DNA from: CAVWSM01 sp963798505
GTDB lineage: Bacteria > Actinomycetota > Actinomycetes > Jiangellales > Jiangellaceae
DNA: 64,000 nucleotides
Reading direction: 5' to 3'
Assembly: GCA_963798505.1 (NCBI GenBank)
Contig: CAWCTX010000005.1
Span: 434,001 to 498,000 of the forward strand
The position numbers were made by a program, and so were the translations under genes. The notes under the pieces are model-generated. The model did no database searches, was not told the origin of the DNA, and worked only from the letters and a program-made list of their open reading frames with translations. Each line of letters begins with the position of its first letter. Position 1 is the stretch's first letter. Below, in pieces: positions 35,087 to 43,625 of this stretch.

Positions 35087-36574
35087 TCACACCGCTCCGG
35101 CGGCGGCCTCCTCGGCCAGCTTGACGAGCGTGCGCACCGCAGCACCGGTGCCGCCCTTGGGCGTGTAGCCGTACGGCTGGCCATCGTTGAACGCCGGCCC
35201 GGCGATGTCGAGGTGCGCCCAGCGCACGCCCTCGCCGACGAACTCCTTGAGGAACAGGCCGGCCGACAGGGCGCCGCCCCACCGCTCACCGATGTTGGCG
35301 ATGTCGGCGACCGGGGAGTCGAGCTTTTCGCGCAGCTCCTCGGGCAGCGGCAGCGGCCACATCTGCTCGCCGGCGTCGGTCGCGATGGCGTGGATCGTGC
35401 CGAGCAGCTCGTCGTCGTTGGACATGATCCCCGAGACGCGGGTGCCGAGGGCCACCACGCACGCACCGGTCAACGTCGCGACGTCGACGAGGACGTCGGG
35501 CTTGTCCTCCGATGCCCGGACGAGCGCGTCGGCCATGACGAGCCGACCTTCGGCGTCGGTGTTGAGCACCTCGACGGTCTTGCCGCCGTACATCGTGAGC
35601 ACGTCGGACGGGCGCTGCGCCGTGCCCGACGGCATGTTCTCGGCCATCGCGGCGTAGGTCGTGACGGCCACCGGGAGGCCCAGCCGGGCGATCGCCAGCG
35701 TGGCGTTGACGACGGCGGCCGCCCCGGACATGTCGCACTTCATGGTGACCATGCCGTCGGCCGGCTTGATGGACAGGCCGCCCGAGTCGAACGTGATGCC
35801 CTTGCCCACAAAGGCGATGTGCGCCTTGGCGCGCTTGGGCTGATAGGAGAGCCGTACGAGGCGCGGCGGGTTCACCGAGCCTTGGCCGACGCCGATGATG
35901 CCGCCGTAGCCGCCCTTGCGCAGTGCCTTCTCGTCGAGCACCTCGACGTCGACCGGTGCCCCCTCCGCGGCCGCGCGAGCCAGTGTCGCGAACTCGGCCG
36001 GCGTCAGATCGCTGGGCGGTGTGTTGATCCAGTCGCGGGTCAGCGCGACGGCTTCCCTGATGACCGCGGCGCGCTTGAGTGCTGCCCTGGCTTCCTTGTC
36101 GCGCGCCAGCGGCGTCACGACGGTGGCGCTGCCCAGCGGCGCGTCGCCCTTCTTGTAGCGGTCGTACGTGTAGGCGCCGAGCGCGATGCCCTCGACGACG
36201 GCGGCTACGGACTCGGTGTCGGCCGCGGGGAGCGCCACGACGGCCTTCTTCCGGCCGGCGAGCGAGCGGGCTGCCGCACCCGCGCCACGGCGCAGCGACT
36301 CGGGCTGGACCGCTTCGGCGACAGGGCCGAGACCGACGGCGAGTACGACGTCGGCGGCCACTCCCTCGACGGCGGCCAGCATTGTCACCTCGCCCGCCTT
36401 GCCCTTGGCGCCCACGGCTTTGAGCGCGGCGGCGAGCCGCCCGTCGAACGCGTTGTCGAGGTTCGCGGCGTCGGCGAGGAGGACTGCGGCGTCGCCGTCC
36501 TGCGCCACCCCGACCACGAGAGCGTCGGCCTTGAGCTCTCCGGCGTTGGCATTGCTGAGGCTGATGGTCGCCAC
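35087..36574 (-). CDS. pepA: leucyl aminopeptidase (M17)
   Basis: Two-metal cytosolic aminopeptidase, 495 residues, removing N-terminal residues from peptides. Catalytic domain: AFVGKGITFDSGGLSIKP, VTMKCDMSGAAAV, and NTDAEGRLVMADALV hold the metal ligands and the conserved Lys and Arg. GTG 36574 (VATISLSNAN) is chosen because GGAG precedes it closely and the family starts there; ATG 36586 is possible. Intact, unlike the second M17 gene at 16511-18020, from which it differs clearly in sequence. It lies downstream of cobS on the same strand. Confidence 0.92.
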   Translation of the reverse strand: MATISLSNANAGELKADALVVGVAQDGDAAVLLADAANLDNAFDGRLAAALKAVGAKGKAGEVTMLAAVEGVAADVVLAVGLGPVAEAVQPESLRRGAGAAARSLAGRKKAVVALPAADTESVAAVVEGIALGAYTYDRYKKGDAPLGSATVVTPLARDKEARAALKRAAVIREAVALTRDWINTPPSDLTPAEFATLARAAAEGAPVDVEVLDEKALRKGGYGGIIGVGQGSVNPPRLVRLSYQPKRAKAHIAFVGKGITFDSGGLSIKPADGMVTMKCDMSGAAAVVNATLAIARLGLPVAVTTYAAMAENMPSGTAQRPSDVLTMYGGKTVEVLNTDAEGRLVMADALVRASEDKPDVLVDVATLTGACVVALGTRVSGIMSNDDELLGTIHAIATDAGEQMWPLPLPEELREKLDSPVADIANIGERWGGALSAGLFLKEFVGEGVRWAHLDIAGPAFNDGQPYGYTPKGGTGAAVRTLVKLAEEAAAGAV

Positions 36575-36620
36575 GATTCTCCGCATCGTTGGGGTGGGCT
36601 TGATCGACGTCGATCGTACG

Positions 36621-37376
36621 TCAGCCGCTCAGCGCGGCGGCCACGAGTGCGGCCGCTGTCGCGGTCTCGCAGCAGGCGCCGAGTACGTCACCGGTGACAC
36701 CGCCGATCCGACGTACGCACAGCATGAGGACCAGGACGCCGGCGGCCGACCCGATGAGGACAGCGAGGATGCCGGCCGGACCGACGACGACCAGCGCGAG
36801 CAGCGCCGTCACCAGCAGCCACGCACTCGCCGCAGTCCGCGGGATGACGCTCGCGACAGCGGCGCCCAGCCCGTCGGGACGCGCCGCCGGCACACCGCGT
36901 ACGCACGCAAGCACGATCGCGACACGCCCGACCATCACCGGCAGGGCCAGCTGCGCGACGGGCTGGTCGTGCGTGACCAGCACGGCCGCCGCGCTTGTCT
37001 GCACGATCAGGACGACCAGCAGGCTGACGGTGCCGAGCGCGCCGATGCGCGGGTCACGCATCACCCGCAGTACATCATCGCCGCCCAGCCGGGAACCCAG
37101 GCCGTCGGCCACATCCGCAAGCCCGTCGAGGTGCAGCCCGCGGGTGAGCAACGCCAGTGTCCCGACGGCAAGGGCGGCGGCGAGCAGCGGTGACCCGTCG
37201 AGAGGCTCGTACGCGACCCACGCGACGACGCCTGCCGCCACGCCGAGCGCCGCACCGAGCAGGGGCCCCAGCAGGATCGCGGTCCGCGCGACGGCATTGT
37301 CGACCCGACGCGGCGCAGGCACCGGCACGATCGTGAACGTCCCCACGGCCAGCCGGAGACCATCACCCATGATCAT
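36621..37376 (-). CDS. cobS: adenosylcobinamide-GDP ribazoletransferase (cobalamin synthase)
   Basis: Membrane enzyme of 251 residues joining adenosylcobinamide-GDP with alpha-ribazole to give adenosylcobalamin. Conserved RGLHLDGLADVADGLGSRLGG and LRVMRDPRIGALG hold the Mg-binding acidic residues; several hydrophobic helices follow. The start lies inside the palindrome 37368-37420: ATG 37376 has GGGAGGGGG upstream at 11 bases, and ATG 37370 is an alternative. Last gene of the riboswitch-led cobalamin operon, after cobU and cobT. Confidence 0.9.
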   Translation of the reverse strand: MIMGDGLRLAVGTFTIVPVPAPRRVDNAVARTAILLGPLLGAALGVAAGVVAWVAYEPLDGSPLLAAALAVGTLALLTRGLHLDGLADVADGLGSRLGGDDVLRVMRDPRIGALGTVSLLVVLIVQTSAAAVLVTHDQPVAQLALPVMVGRVAIVLACVRGVPAARPDGLGAAVASVIPRTAASAWLLVTALLALVVVGPAGILAVLIGSAAGVLVLMLCVRRIGGVTGDVLGACCETATAAALVAAALSG

Positions 37377-37420
37377 GAATGATCGCGCCCCCTCCCGGGG
37401 GGACGATCATTCATGATCAC
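37368..37420. repeat. GATCA-rich palindrome between cobT and cobS
   Basis: Left arm ATGATCATGAATGATCG and right arm CGATCATTCATGATCA pair across a GC-rich centre (CGCCCCCTCCCGGGGGGA) that itself can pair. It contains the last codons of cobT, the ribosome site of cobS and the possible cobS starts. In RNA it would hide the cobS ribosome site, so coupling to cobT translation is likely. Confidence 0.6.
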
Positions 37421-38519
37421 GGGGGTTGGGAGGCGGAGTGGGAGGCGGAGTGGGAGGCGGGGTGGGCGAGCCGAGCACCTCGTCCAGCGTCGACATCTCC
37501 GCGAGCAGCGCCGCGGCCGACTTGAGCACCGGCACGGCGACGAGCGCCCCGGTGCCTTCGCCGAGCCGCATCTCGTAGTCCACCAGGGGTTCGAGCCCCA
37601 GCCGCGCCAGCGCGGCGTGGTGCGCCGGCTCGGTCGAGCGGTGGCCGGCGAGGAACCAACGACCCACGCGGTACGAGACCCGGGCCGCCACCAACCCGGC
37701 GGCACCGGACACCACACCGTCGAGCAGCACCGGGGTACGGCGCACCGCCGCCTGCGTGAGGAAGCCCACCATCGCGGCGATGTCGGCCGACGCCACCGTG
37801 GCCAGCAGCTCGATGAGATCGCCCGTCTTGGGTCGCCCGCGGCGCGCCGCGTCACGGACCGCTGCGGCCTTGCGCATCCAGGCGTTGTCGTCGACGCCGG
37901 TGCCCCGACCGACCAGGGACGCCACATCCTTGCCGGTCAGCAGCACGGTGAGCACCGTTGCCGGCGTCGTGTTGCCGATGCCCATGTCGCCGGCGATGAG
38001 CAGGTCGGCTCCGGAGTCGACCTCTTCGTCGGCGACCGTCATGCCCGCGCGGAACGCCGCCTCCGCCTCGTCGCGGGTGAGCGCGTCCTCGACGTCGATG
38101 CGGCCGCTGCCGCGCCGGACCTTGTACTTCGTGACGCCCGCCGGGAGATCCGCAAGATCGGCATCGACGCCGAGGTCGAGCACGCGCACGCTCGCGCCCA
38201 CCTGACGGGCGAGCACGTTGACGGCAGCCCCGCCCGCGACGAACGCCCGCACCATCAGGCCGGTGACCTCACGCGGATAGGCGGACACCCCCGCAGAAAC
38301 GACCCCGTGGTCGCCCGCGAACACGACGACGCGGACGTCGTCCAGCGGGCGAGGCGGGCAGACACCCTGCACGGAGCAGAGCCAGGCGCCCAGCTCCTCC
38401 AGCCGGCCCAGCGCACCGGGCGGCTTGGCCAGACCGGCCAGACGCTCGCGCGCCGCATCGGCCTGCTCCTTGTCGGGCAACGCCACCTGCTGGGCGAGCT
38501 CGGTCAGGTCGAGGGTCAT
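37407..38519 (-). CDS. cobT: nicotinate-nucleotide-dimethylbenzimidazole phosphoribosyltransferase
   Basis: Makes alpha-ribazole phosphate from nicotinate mononucleotide and dimethylbenzimidazole, for the lower ligand of cobalamin. 370 residues; conserved VVVFAGDHGV, GDMGIGNTTPATV and YEMRLGEGTGAL (catalytic Glu). The C-terminus carries an unusual tail, three TPPP units then NPRDHE, that runs into the palindrome at 37368-37420. It overlaps cobU by ATGA. The tail is absent from the compact family core and may be a product of the repeat rather than functional. Confidence 0.93.
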   Translation of the reverse strand: MTLDLTELAQQVALPDKEQADAARERLAGLAKPPGALGRLEELGAWLCSVQGVCPPRPLDDVRVVVFAGDHGVVSAGVSAYPREVTGLMVRAFVAGGAAVNVLARQVGASVRVLDLGVDADLADLPAGVTKYKVRRGSGRIDVEDALTRDEAEAAFRAGMTVADEEVDSGADLLIAGDMGIGNTTPATVLTVLLTGKDVASLVGRGTGVDDNAWMRKAAAVRDAARRGRPKTGDLIELLATVASADIAAMVGFLTQAAVRRTPVLLDGVVSGAAGLVAARVSYRVGRWFLAGHRSTEPAHHAALARLGLEPLVDYEMRLGEGTGALVAVPVLKSAAALLAEMSTLDEVLGSPTPPPTPPPTPPPNPRDHE

Positions 38520-39064
38520 TCGGTCCTCTCAGGCGTAAGGTCGAGCGGCCGACCGGCGACCAGCAGCACGACCCGATCAGAGACGTCGGCCAGCAGCATG
38601 TTGAGCCGGCCGAGCTCGTCGCGGAAGCGGATGCCGGAGGCGTACGAGGGTACGACGCCGGAGCCGACCTCGTTGCTGACGCCGACCACGTACCTCGGGG
38701 TGTCCCGCCACGCGGCCACCAGGGAGTCGACCCGCGCGCGCACCGCGTCGCGCCCACCATCGGCCCACGCGCCGTCGTCCCATGCACCGCACTCGTCGAG
38801 CACGACGGTCAGCCACAGCGTGAGGCAGTCGATCAGCACCGGTGGCCCCGACGTGCCGAGCACGCCCGCCACATCGGTCGTCTCGATGGTGCGCCAGGAC
38901 TCGGGCCGGCGTGCGCGATGCTCGGCGACCCGCTGCAGCCAGTCGGGGTCGTCCGGGCGCTCGCCGCTGGTGGCGACGTAGTCGACCGCCGGTTCGGATG
39001 CGAGCAGCCGCTCCGCGTAGGTGCTCTTGCCCGACCGCGCGCCGCCCAGGACGAAGACGCGCAT
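38516..39064 (-). CDS. cobU: adenosylcobinamide kinase / guanylyltransferase
   Basis: Bifunctional P-loop enzyme of 182 residues that phosphorylates adenosylcobinamide and adds GMP. Walker A is FVLGGARSGKSTYAE at the N-terminus; WRTIETTD holds the region of the guanylylated His in related enzymes (here no His is at that exact place, so this should be checked). VLIDCLTLWL and SNEVGSGVVP are typical. It overlaps EcfS by TGATG and cobT by ATGA, so all three are translationally coupled. Confidence 0.92.
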   Translation of the reverse strand: MRVFVLGGARSGKSTYAERLLASEPAVDYVATSGERPDDPDWLQRVAEHRARRPESWRTIETTDVAGVLGTSGPPVLIDCLTLWLTVVLDECGAWDDGAWADGGRDAVRARVDSLVAAWRDTPRYVVGVSNEVGSGVVPSYASGIRFRDELGRLNMLLADVSDRVVLLVAGRPLDLTPERTE

Positions 39065-39892
39065 CAGCGCGCCGCCGGCCGGAACTCGACGGGCGCGTCG
39101 AAGGCGGCCTTGCGTACGGCCCGGCGCAGCGCGGCCAGCACCGGCCGTCCGGCGATCGCGCACAGCGCCGCGGTCATCAGCGCACGGGGTAGGTCCCAGC
39201 CCAACGACGTCGTGAAGTGGAAGACCATGAACCGGGCGAGGTTGTCGGTGACCGGGTCGCCGGCGACGAAGGCGACCGACGTCGCCAGCGTGCTGAACGG
39301 CCAGAACCACATGTTGAGCAGCGCGCCGTACAAGAGGGACACGACAAAACCGTACGCACCGAGCAGCCAAGCCTCCGCGCGTCCGCGCAGCGGTGGCAGC
39401 AGCCCCGCACCCATGGCGACCCAGCCGCAGCCGAGCATCTGGAACGGCAGCCACGGCCCTACGCCGGCGGTGACGAACGCGGAGGCAAGGAGCGTCACGC
39501 CGCCGAGCGCGAACCCGAACCCGGGCCCGAGCACCCGGCCGGCCATGACCAGGAGGAAGAAGACCGGCTCGATGCCGGCCGTGCCGGTGCCGAGCACCCG
39601 CAGCCCGACCCCGATCGCCGCGAGCACGCCCAGCAGCGCCACCGACTTGGCGTCGGCACGACCGTCGGCGAGCTCGGCGATGCACGACGATCAGCAGCAG
39701 GGGCAGCAGCAGCGCAAACAGCCACGGCGCATCCGTGCCATGGGCGAGCCCCGCGCCAGGACTGACGAACAGCGGCCAGGTGAAGGCGACGCCGCCGACC
39801 AGCGACACCAACCCGATTGCCAAGGCGGATCGGATGCCCAGCTGCAGCCGGCCGCCAGTCGTTGTCACAGTGCTCGACTCCCCACCAGTCAC
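39064..39892 (-). pseudogene. ECF transporter S component, frameshifted
   Basis: Substrate-binding membrane subunit of an energy-coupling factor transporter. About 275 residues when restored, six or so hydrophobic segments: LALAIGLVSLVGGVAFTWPLF-like start, then SVALLGVLAAIGVGLRVLG, PVFFLLVMAGRVLGPGFGFALG and FVVSLLYGALLNMWFWPFSTL. One frame ends at LLLIVV and the next resumes IAELADGRADAKSV; an extra base at about 39682 explains the split. GTG 39892 overlaps the ATPase stop (GTGA). Operon membership with cobU/cobT/cobS and a cobalamin riboswitch points to a corrinoid, cobalt or cobalamin-precursor ligand; this is inference. Confidence 0.8.
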
Positions 39893-41508
39893 GACGCCGC
39901 CCCCAGTGCCTCCACCACGTCGCGCACTGTCAGCCACGGCTGCGGAGCGAGGATCTTGGCGACCTGCGGGGCGAACGCCGGCGACCCCGTGACCACCGAA
40001 CGGGTCGGCCCGTCCGCGACGATCTCGCCGTCGGCCAGCACGACGACGCGCGTCGCAACCTCAGCCACGAGCTCCACGTCATGTGTGGCCAGCACGACGC
40101 CATGCCCGTCACCGGCCAGTTCGCGCAGGATGGCGACGAGCCGCCGCTTGGCGTTGTAGTCCAGACCACGGGTCGGCTCGTCGAGCAGCAGCAGCGGGGG
40201 AGCCGCCGCGAGTACGACCGCCAGCGCGAGGCTGAGCCGCTGTCCCTCCGACAGGTCCCGCGGATGCTGCTCGTCGGGCACGTCCGGTGCCAGGTCGGCG
40301 AGGATCGCCCGCGCCGTTCCCGGCTCCACACCGGCGTCGTGATCGGCATCGCGGCACTCCGCCGCGACGGAGCTGGCGTAGAGCAGGTCGCCAGGATTCT
40401 GCGGCACCAAGCCGACCGCGCGGACAACCCGGCTCGGGTCGGCGGAGTGCGGCTGGAGCCCGAGCACCTCCACCGTGCCGGAGGTTGGTCGCCGCAAGCC
40501 GGTCACCGCGGCGAGCAGGCTGGACTTGCCGGCGCCGTTGCGGCCCATGACGGCGACGACATCGCCGCGGTGCAGGGACAGGTCGACGCTGCGGATCGCC
40601 GGCACGGCGCCGTACGAGACAACCAGCCGTCGCGTTCGGGCCAGCACGTCTGCATGTGGTGGTGGGGCCGTCCGAAGTCTTGGCGGGGTCCGGTCGGCGA
40701 GCCTGTCACGCAGCGGCGCGGTGCGTCGGCGTGCGTCGCGCACAGACAGCGGCAGCGGCGTCAGCCCGGCTAACCGGCCGAGCTCGACGACCGGCGGTGC
40801 GACCCCGGATACCGCCATCACCTCGGCGGGGTCGCCGACGACCAGCGGCGATCCGGTGCTGCCGAGGAGGACGACGCGGTCGGCGTACTGCACCACGCGC
40901 TCGAGGCGATGCTCCGCGAGCAGTACCGTCATGCCGAGGTCGTGGACCAGCCGTTGCAGCGCGGCGAGCACCTCCTCGGCGGCCTGCGGGTCGAGTGCCG
41001 AAGTCGGCTCGTCGAGCACGAGGACCCTCGGGTGCGCGGTAAGCGCGGCGCCGATCGCCACGCGCTGCTGCTGACCGCCGGACAGCGCGTCCACCGGGCG
41101 GTCCCGCAGCTCGGCGAGTCCCAGCAGGTCCAGCGTCTCCTCCACACGGCGGCGCATCACCTGCGGGTCGAGCCCGATCCACTCCATCCCGAACGCGAGC
41201 TCGTCCTCGACCGAGTCGGCGACGAACCCCGACCCCGGGTTCTGCCGCACGACCCCGACGACGTCGGCCAGGTCGCGCGGGGCATGCGTGCTCGTGTCGC
41301 GACCATCGACCAGCACCCGGCCAGACAGCGTGCCGCCGGTGAAGTGCGGCACCAGCCCGTTGACCGCGCCCAGCAGCGTCGACTTGCCAGATCCCGTACG
41401 GCCCACGACGAGGCACATCTCGCCCTCGGGCACAGTGAGGTCGACGTCGACCAGCACCGGCGCGTCGGCGTCGGGGTACCGAATGGTCACCGACTCGAAG
41501 CTGATCAC
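39889..41508 (-). CDS. ECF transporter ATPase, two fused nucleotide-binding domains
   Basis: 539-residue ATPase with two complete ABC domains in tandem, powering the ECF transporter. Domain 1: Walker A GRTGSGKST (36-44), signature LSGGQQQR, Walker B VLVLDEPTSALD. Domain 2: Walker A GRNGAGKSS, signature LSEGQRLSLA (degenerate), Walker B LLLLDEPTRGLD and switch His in LATHDVEL. The fused form replaces separate EcfA and EcfA'. GTG 41508 overlaps the EcfT stop by GTGA and its own stop overlaps EcfS by GTGA. Such fused ATPases serve YkoEDC-type and other dedicated ECF systems. Confidence 0.9.
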   Translation of the reverse strand: MISFESVTIRYPDADAPVLVDVDLTVPEGEMCLVVGRTGSGKSTLLGAVNGLVPHFTGGTLSGRVLVDGRDTSTHAPRDLADVVGVVRQNPGSGFVADSVEDELAFGMEWIGLDPQVMRRRVEETLDLLGLAELRDRPVDALSGGQQQRVAIGAALTAHPRVLVLDEPTSALDPQAAEEVLAALQRLVHDLGMTVLLAEHRLERVVQYADRVVLLGSTGSPLVVGDPAEVMAVSGVAPPVVELGRLAGLTPLPLSVRDARRRTAPLRDRLADRTPPRLRTAPPPHADVLARTRRLVVSYGAVPAIRSVDLSLHRGDVVAVMGRNGAGKSSLLAAVTGLRRPTSGTVEVLGLQPHSADPSRVVRAVGLVPQNPGDLLYASSVAAECRDADHDAGVEPGTARAILADLAPDVPDEQHPRDLSEGQRLSLALAVVLAAAPPLLLLDEPTRGLDYNAKRRLVAILRELAGDGHGVVLATHDVELVAEVATRVVVLADGEIVADGPTRSVVTGSPAFAPQVAKILAPQPWLTVRDVVEALGAAS

Positions 41509-42638
41509 GCGGGCACCTCCATGGGCCTGCGGGTCGGCGCCCCGGCCGCCGCCGCGACCCGGTCGGGCGGAACCGGAGCGAGCCAGGCGGGCAGCAGCGC
41601 CGCCAGCAGGCCGATGAGCGGCAGCACCGGGACCTGCGGTGGGACGAGGGGGACGACGAGCAGGTTCATCCCCGGTGTGCCGCGGGAGGCGGCGAGCGCG
41701 AACGTGCCGGCCACGACGACCGCGCAGCCGGTCACCGCCCATTCCGGCCAGCGCCATGGGTCGGGTCGATAGCGGGTACGGATGCTGGATCGGCCCGCAA
41801 TCGCGAACCCGCCCGCGGACACGGCCAGCCCGGAGAGGACGAGCACCGGGCCAAGCCAGCCGGGCGAGCTGTCGTCGAGCAGCCCGTACACGCCGATGCA
41901 CACCCCGATCAGGCCGGCGACGACGAGCACCCCCGTGGCTCGTCGTCGACCGGCCGGCACCGCGGCGGCCCGGCCGAAGCCGCGGGCGTCCATCGCGGCG
42001 GCCAGGTCGAGGGCGCGGTCGAGCGATCCCTCGAGGACCGGCATCGCCACCCGGCCGAGGCTGCGCAGCCCGCGGGCCGTGCGGCCACGCAGTCGGTGCG
42101 CGGCGCGGACCCGCGAAGCGTCCTCGACGAGCCGCGGCGCGAACGACAGCGCGACGACGATCGCCACGCCCGTGGCGTACAAGGCCCCGGGCACCGAGCG
42201 CAGCAGCCGCCGCGGGTCGGCGAGCGCGTTGGCGGCGCCCACGCAGGCGAGCATGACGGCGAGCCGCAGGCCGTCGTACACCGCCAGCGTCACGGCCTCG
42301 AGCGTCACCGCACCGCCGAGGCGGACACCGGCCGCCCACTCCGGCAGCTCGAGCGACGGCAGGGTGAACAGGACCGTGCTGCCGCCGACCGAGGTGCCGA
42401 ACAGCGACTGGAACACCACCCGCAGCCCGATGACGATCAGGCCGAGCTTGAGGAACGCCCCGAACGACCGCGCCCACGGCGTCGGGCTGCGCCGGGCCGC
42501 GACGACGTACGCGGCCACCGCGACGAGCAGCGCGAGCAGCACCGGGTTGGTGGTGCGGCTCGCCGCGGCCGCGAGGCCGAGCGCCCAGAGCCACCAGGCT
42601 CCGGCGTGCAGCCGACGGGGAAGCGGGTGCAGGCTCAC
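41505..42638 (-). CDS. ECF transporter T component (EcfT)
   Basis: 377-residue coupling subunit, linking the S component to the ATPases. Transmembrane segments include WLWALGLAAAASRTTNPVLL and LLALLVAVAAYVVAA; the cytoplasmic coupling helices carry DLAAAMDARGFG, the A-x-x-A-R-G motif of EcfT. It is longer than minimal EcfT because of extra C-terminal helices. GTG 42638 overlaps the SCO2322-like gene by GTGA and the stop overlaps the ATPase by GTGA. Confidence 0.88.
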   Translation of the reverse strand: MSLHPLPRRLHAGAWWLWALGLAAAASRTTNPVLLALLVAVAAYVVAARRSPTPWARSFGAFLKLGLIVIGLRVVFQSLFGTSVGGSTVLFTLPSLELPEWAAGVRLGGAVTLEAVTLAVYDGLRLAVMLACVGAANALADPRRLLRSVPGALYATGVAIVVALSFAPRLVEDASRVRAAHRLRGRTARGLRSLGRVAMPVLEGSLDRALDLAAAMDARGFGRAAAVPAGRRRATGVLVVAGLIGVCIGVYGLLDDSSPGWLGPVLVLSGLAVSAGGFAIAGRSSIRTRYRPDPWRWPEWAVTGCAVVVAGTFALAASRGTPGMNLLVVPLVPPQVPVLPLIGLLAALLPAWLAPVPPDRVAAAAGAPTRRPMEVPA

Positions 42639-43333
42639 GTGTCGGCGTTTCTCCGATTGAGCCGCATGGCGCCGGCCGCAAGAGTGATCACGGCCGCGGC
42701 GCCGACGCCGATGAGGGCCCAGGTGCCGCCGGACATCCCGCCGTCGTCTTCAGTGCCGGCGGAGAGCTCGGACTCGCCGGGCAGCTGGAGCAGGACGGGC
42801 TCTTCTGCACCGGTCGGGGCGGCACCCTCGACCGGGTCGCCGCAGCCGGTGGCCGGCCAGCCGTCCAGGCCGCACACCAGGGCATTCTCGATGCGGACCT
42901 CGGCGACGGCGGCGAGCACTGTTGCGCCGTTGGCGTCGGAGGGCACGACCGCGCACTCGCCCCGCGGCGCGGGCGGCTCGTCGCCGTTGGCGGAGTCCTC
43001 CGCTGTGCCGTAGTCGATGACGACCGCGACCCGCTTCTCGCCGGAGCCGGCTTCGGTGTCGCTGCAGATCGCGTCGAAGTCGCCGTCGGCGCGCGGCATC
43101 CGTACGGACTGCTCGTCGGTGACCGCGAACCGCCAGCCTTCGACCGAGCCATCGGCCGGCGTGGTCTGGTCAGGCGCAGCCTGGCCGAAGACCCACGCGT
43201 TGTCCTGCCACTGGTAGTAGCCCCAGTAGCGGAAGGCGGCCGCCTGGGCCGGACTGACGATGAGGAGCACCAGCGCGACGGCGACGGCTCCCGAGAGCAC
43301 GCCACGCAGGCGGCGCAGGTAGGGGTGAGACAT
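42635..43333 (-). CDS. SCO2322-family secreted, membrane-anchored protein
   Basis: 232 residues. An N-terminal signal (SGAVAVALVLLIVSPAQA) precedes an extracytoplasmic domain opening FRYWGYYQWQDNAWVFGQ, typical of the SCO2322 family. Cys pairs in CSD, CAV, CGLDG and GCGDP suggest disulfides. The C-terminus has one helix (WALIGVGAAAVITLAAGAM) and a basic tail. The family is found with ECF transporter genes in actinobacteria and may be an extracellular accessory; its biochemical role is not known. First gene after the cobalamin riboswitch. ATG 43333 has GAAGGG upstream. Confidence 0.8.
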   Translation of the reverse strand: MSHPYLRRLRGVLSGAVAVALVLLIVSPAQAAAFRYWGYYQWQDNAWVFGQAAPDQTTPADGSVEGWRFAVTDEQSVRMPRADGDFDAICSDTEAGSGEKRVAVVIDYGTAEDSANGDEPPAPRGECAVVPSDANGATVLAAVAEVRIENALVCGLDGWPATGCGDPVEGAAPTGAEEPVLLQLPGESELSAGTEDDGGMSGGTWALIGVGAAAVITLAAGAMRLNRRNADT

Positions 43334-43449
43334 GACGACCCTTCAGAGCAGCGATCCCGTGACGACGACGGGTCGCGGCCGCGCGACGCGCAGACAGCGC
43401 CGCTCGAGGGTCATCGACCCGGCCCCGTCCCGCAGACCTCGACGGATGG

Positions 43450-43575
43450 AGCCGCTCGCACCGACCGGGTGTTCCGGCTTGCCGCCGCACCTGGATGACC
43501 AGGTGCTGCGACCTACGGTTGCGGGTCAGCGTCGGCTTCGGACCGACTTCCCCCGACCGGTGCGTGAGGTGATCG
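43450..43575 (-). ncRNA. cobalamin (B12) riboswitch
   Basis: Read on the minus strand, the leader contains the conserved blocks in order: GGGGGAAGTCGGT, a paired CCGAC, GCTGACCCGCAACCGTA (43512-43556 overall), then a B12-box-like AAGCCGGAACACCCGGTC (about 43461-43481). Outer pairing CGCACCG near 43563 with CGGTGCG near 43457 closes the aptamer. It lies about 120 bases upstream of the SCO2322-like gene and would switch off the whole ECF-cobUTS operon when adenosylcobalamin is abundant. Boundaries are approximate; the expression platform lies between 43334 and about 43450. Confidence 0.85.
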
Positions 43576-43625
43576 ACACGCTCCCACGCGGGAGCCGTCC
43601 GCGTCAAAGCGCCTTCCGGGTTCGG

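Noticed and set aside
43170..43607. 145-codon minus-strand frame across the cobU-operon leader
   Set aside because: It overlaps the cobalamin aptamer and the start of the SCO2322-like gene; the conserved bases follow RNA structure, not a protein.
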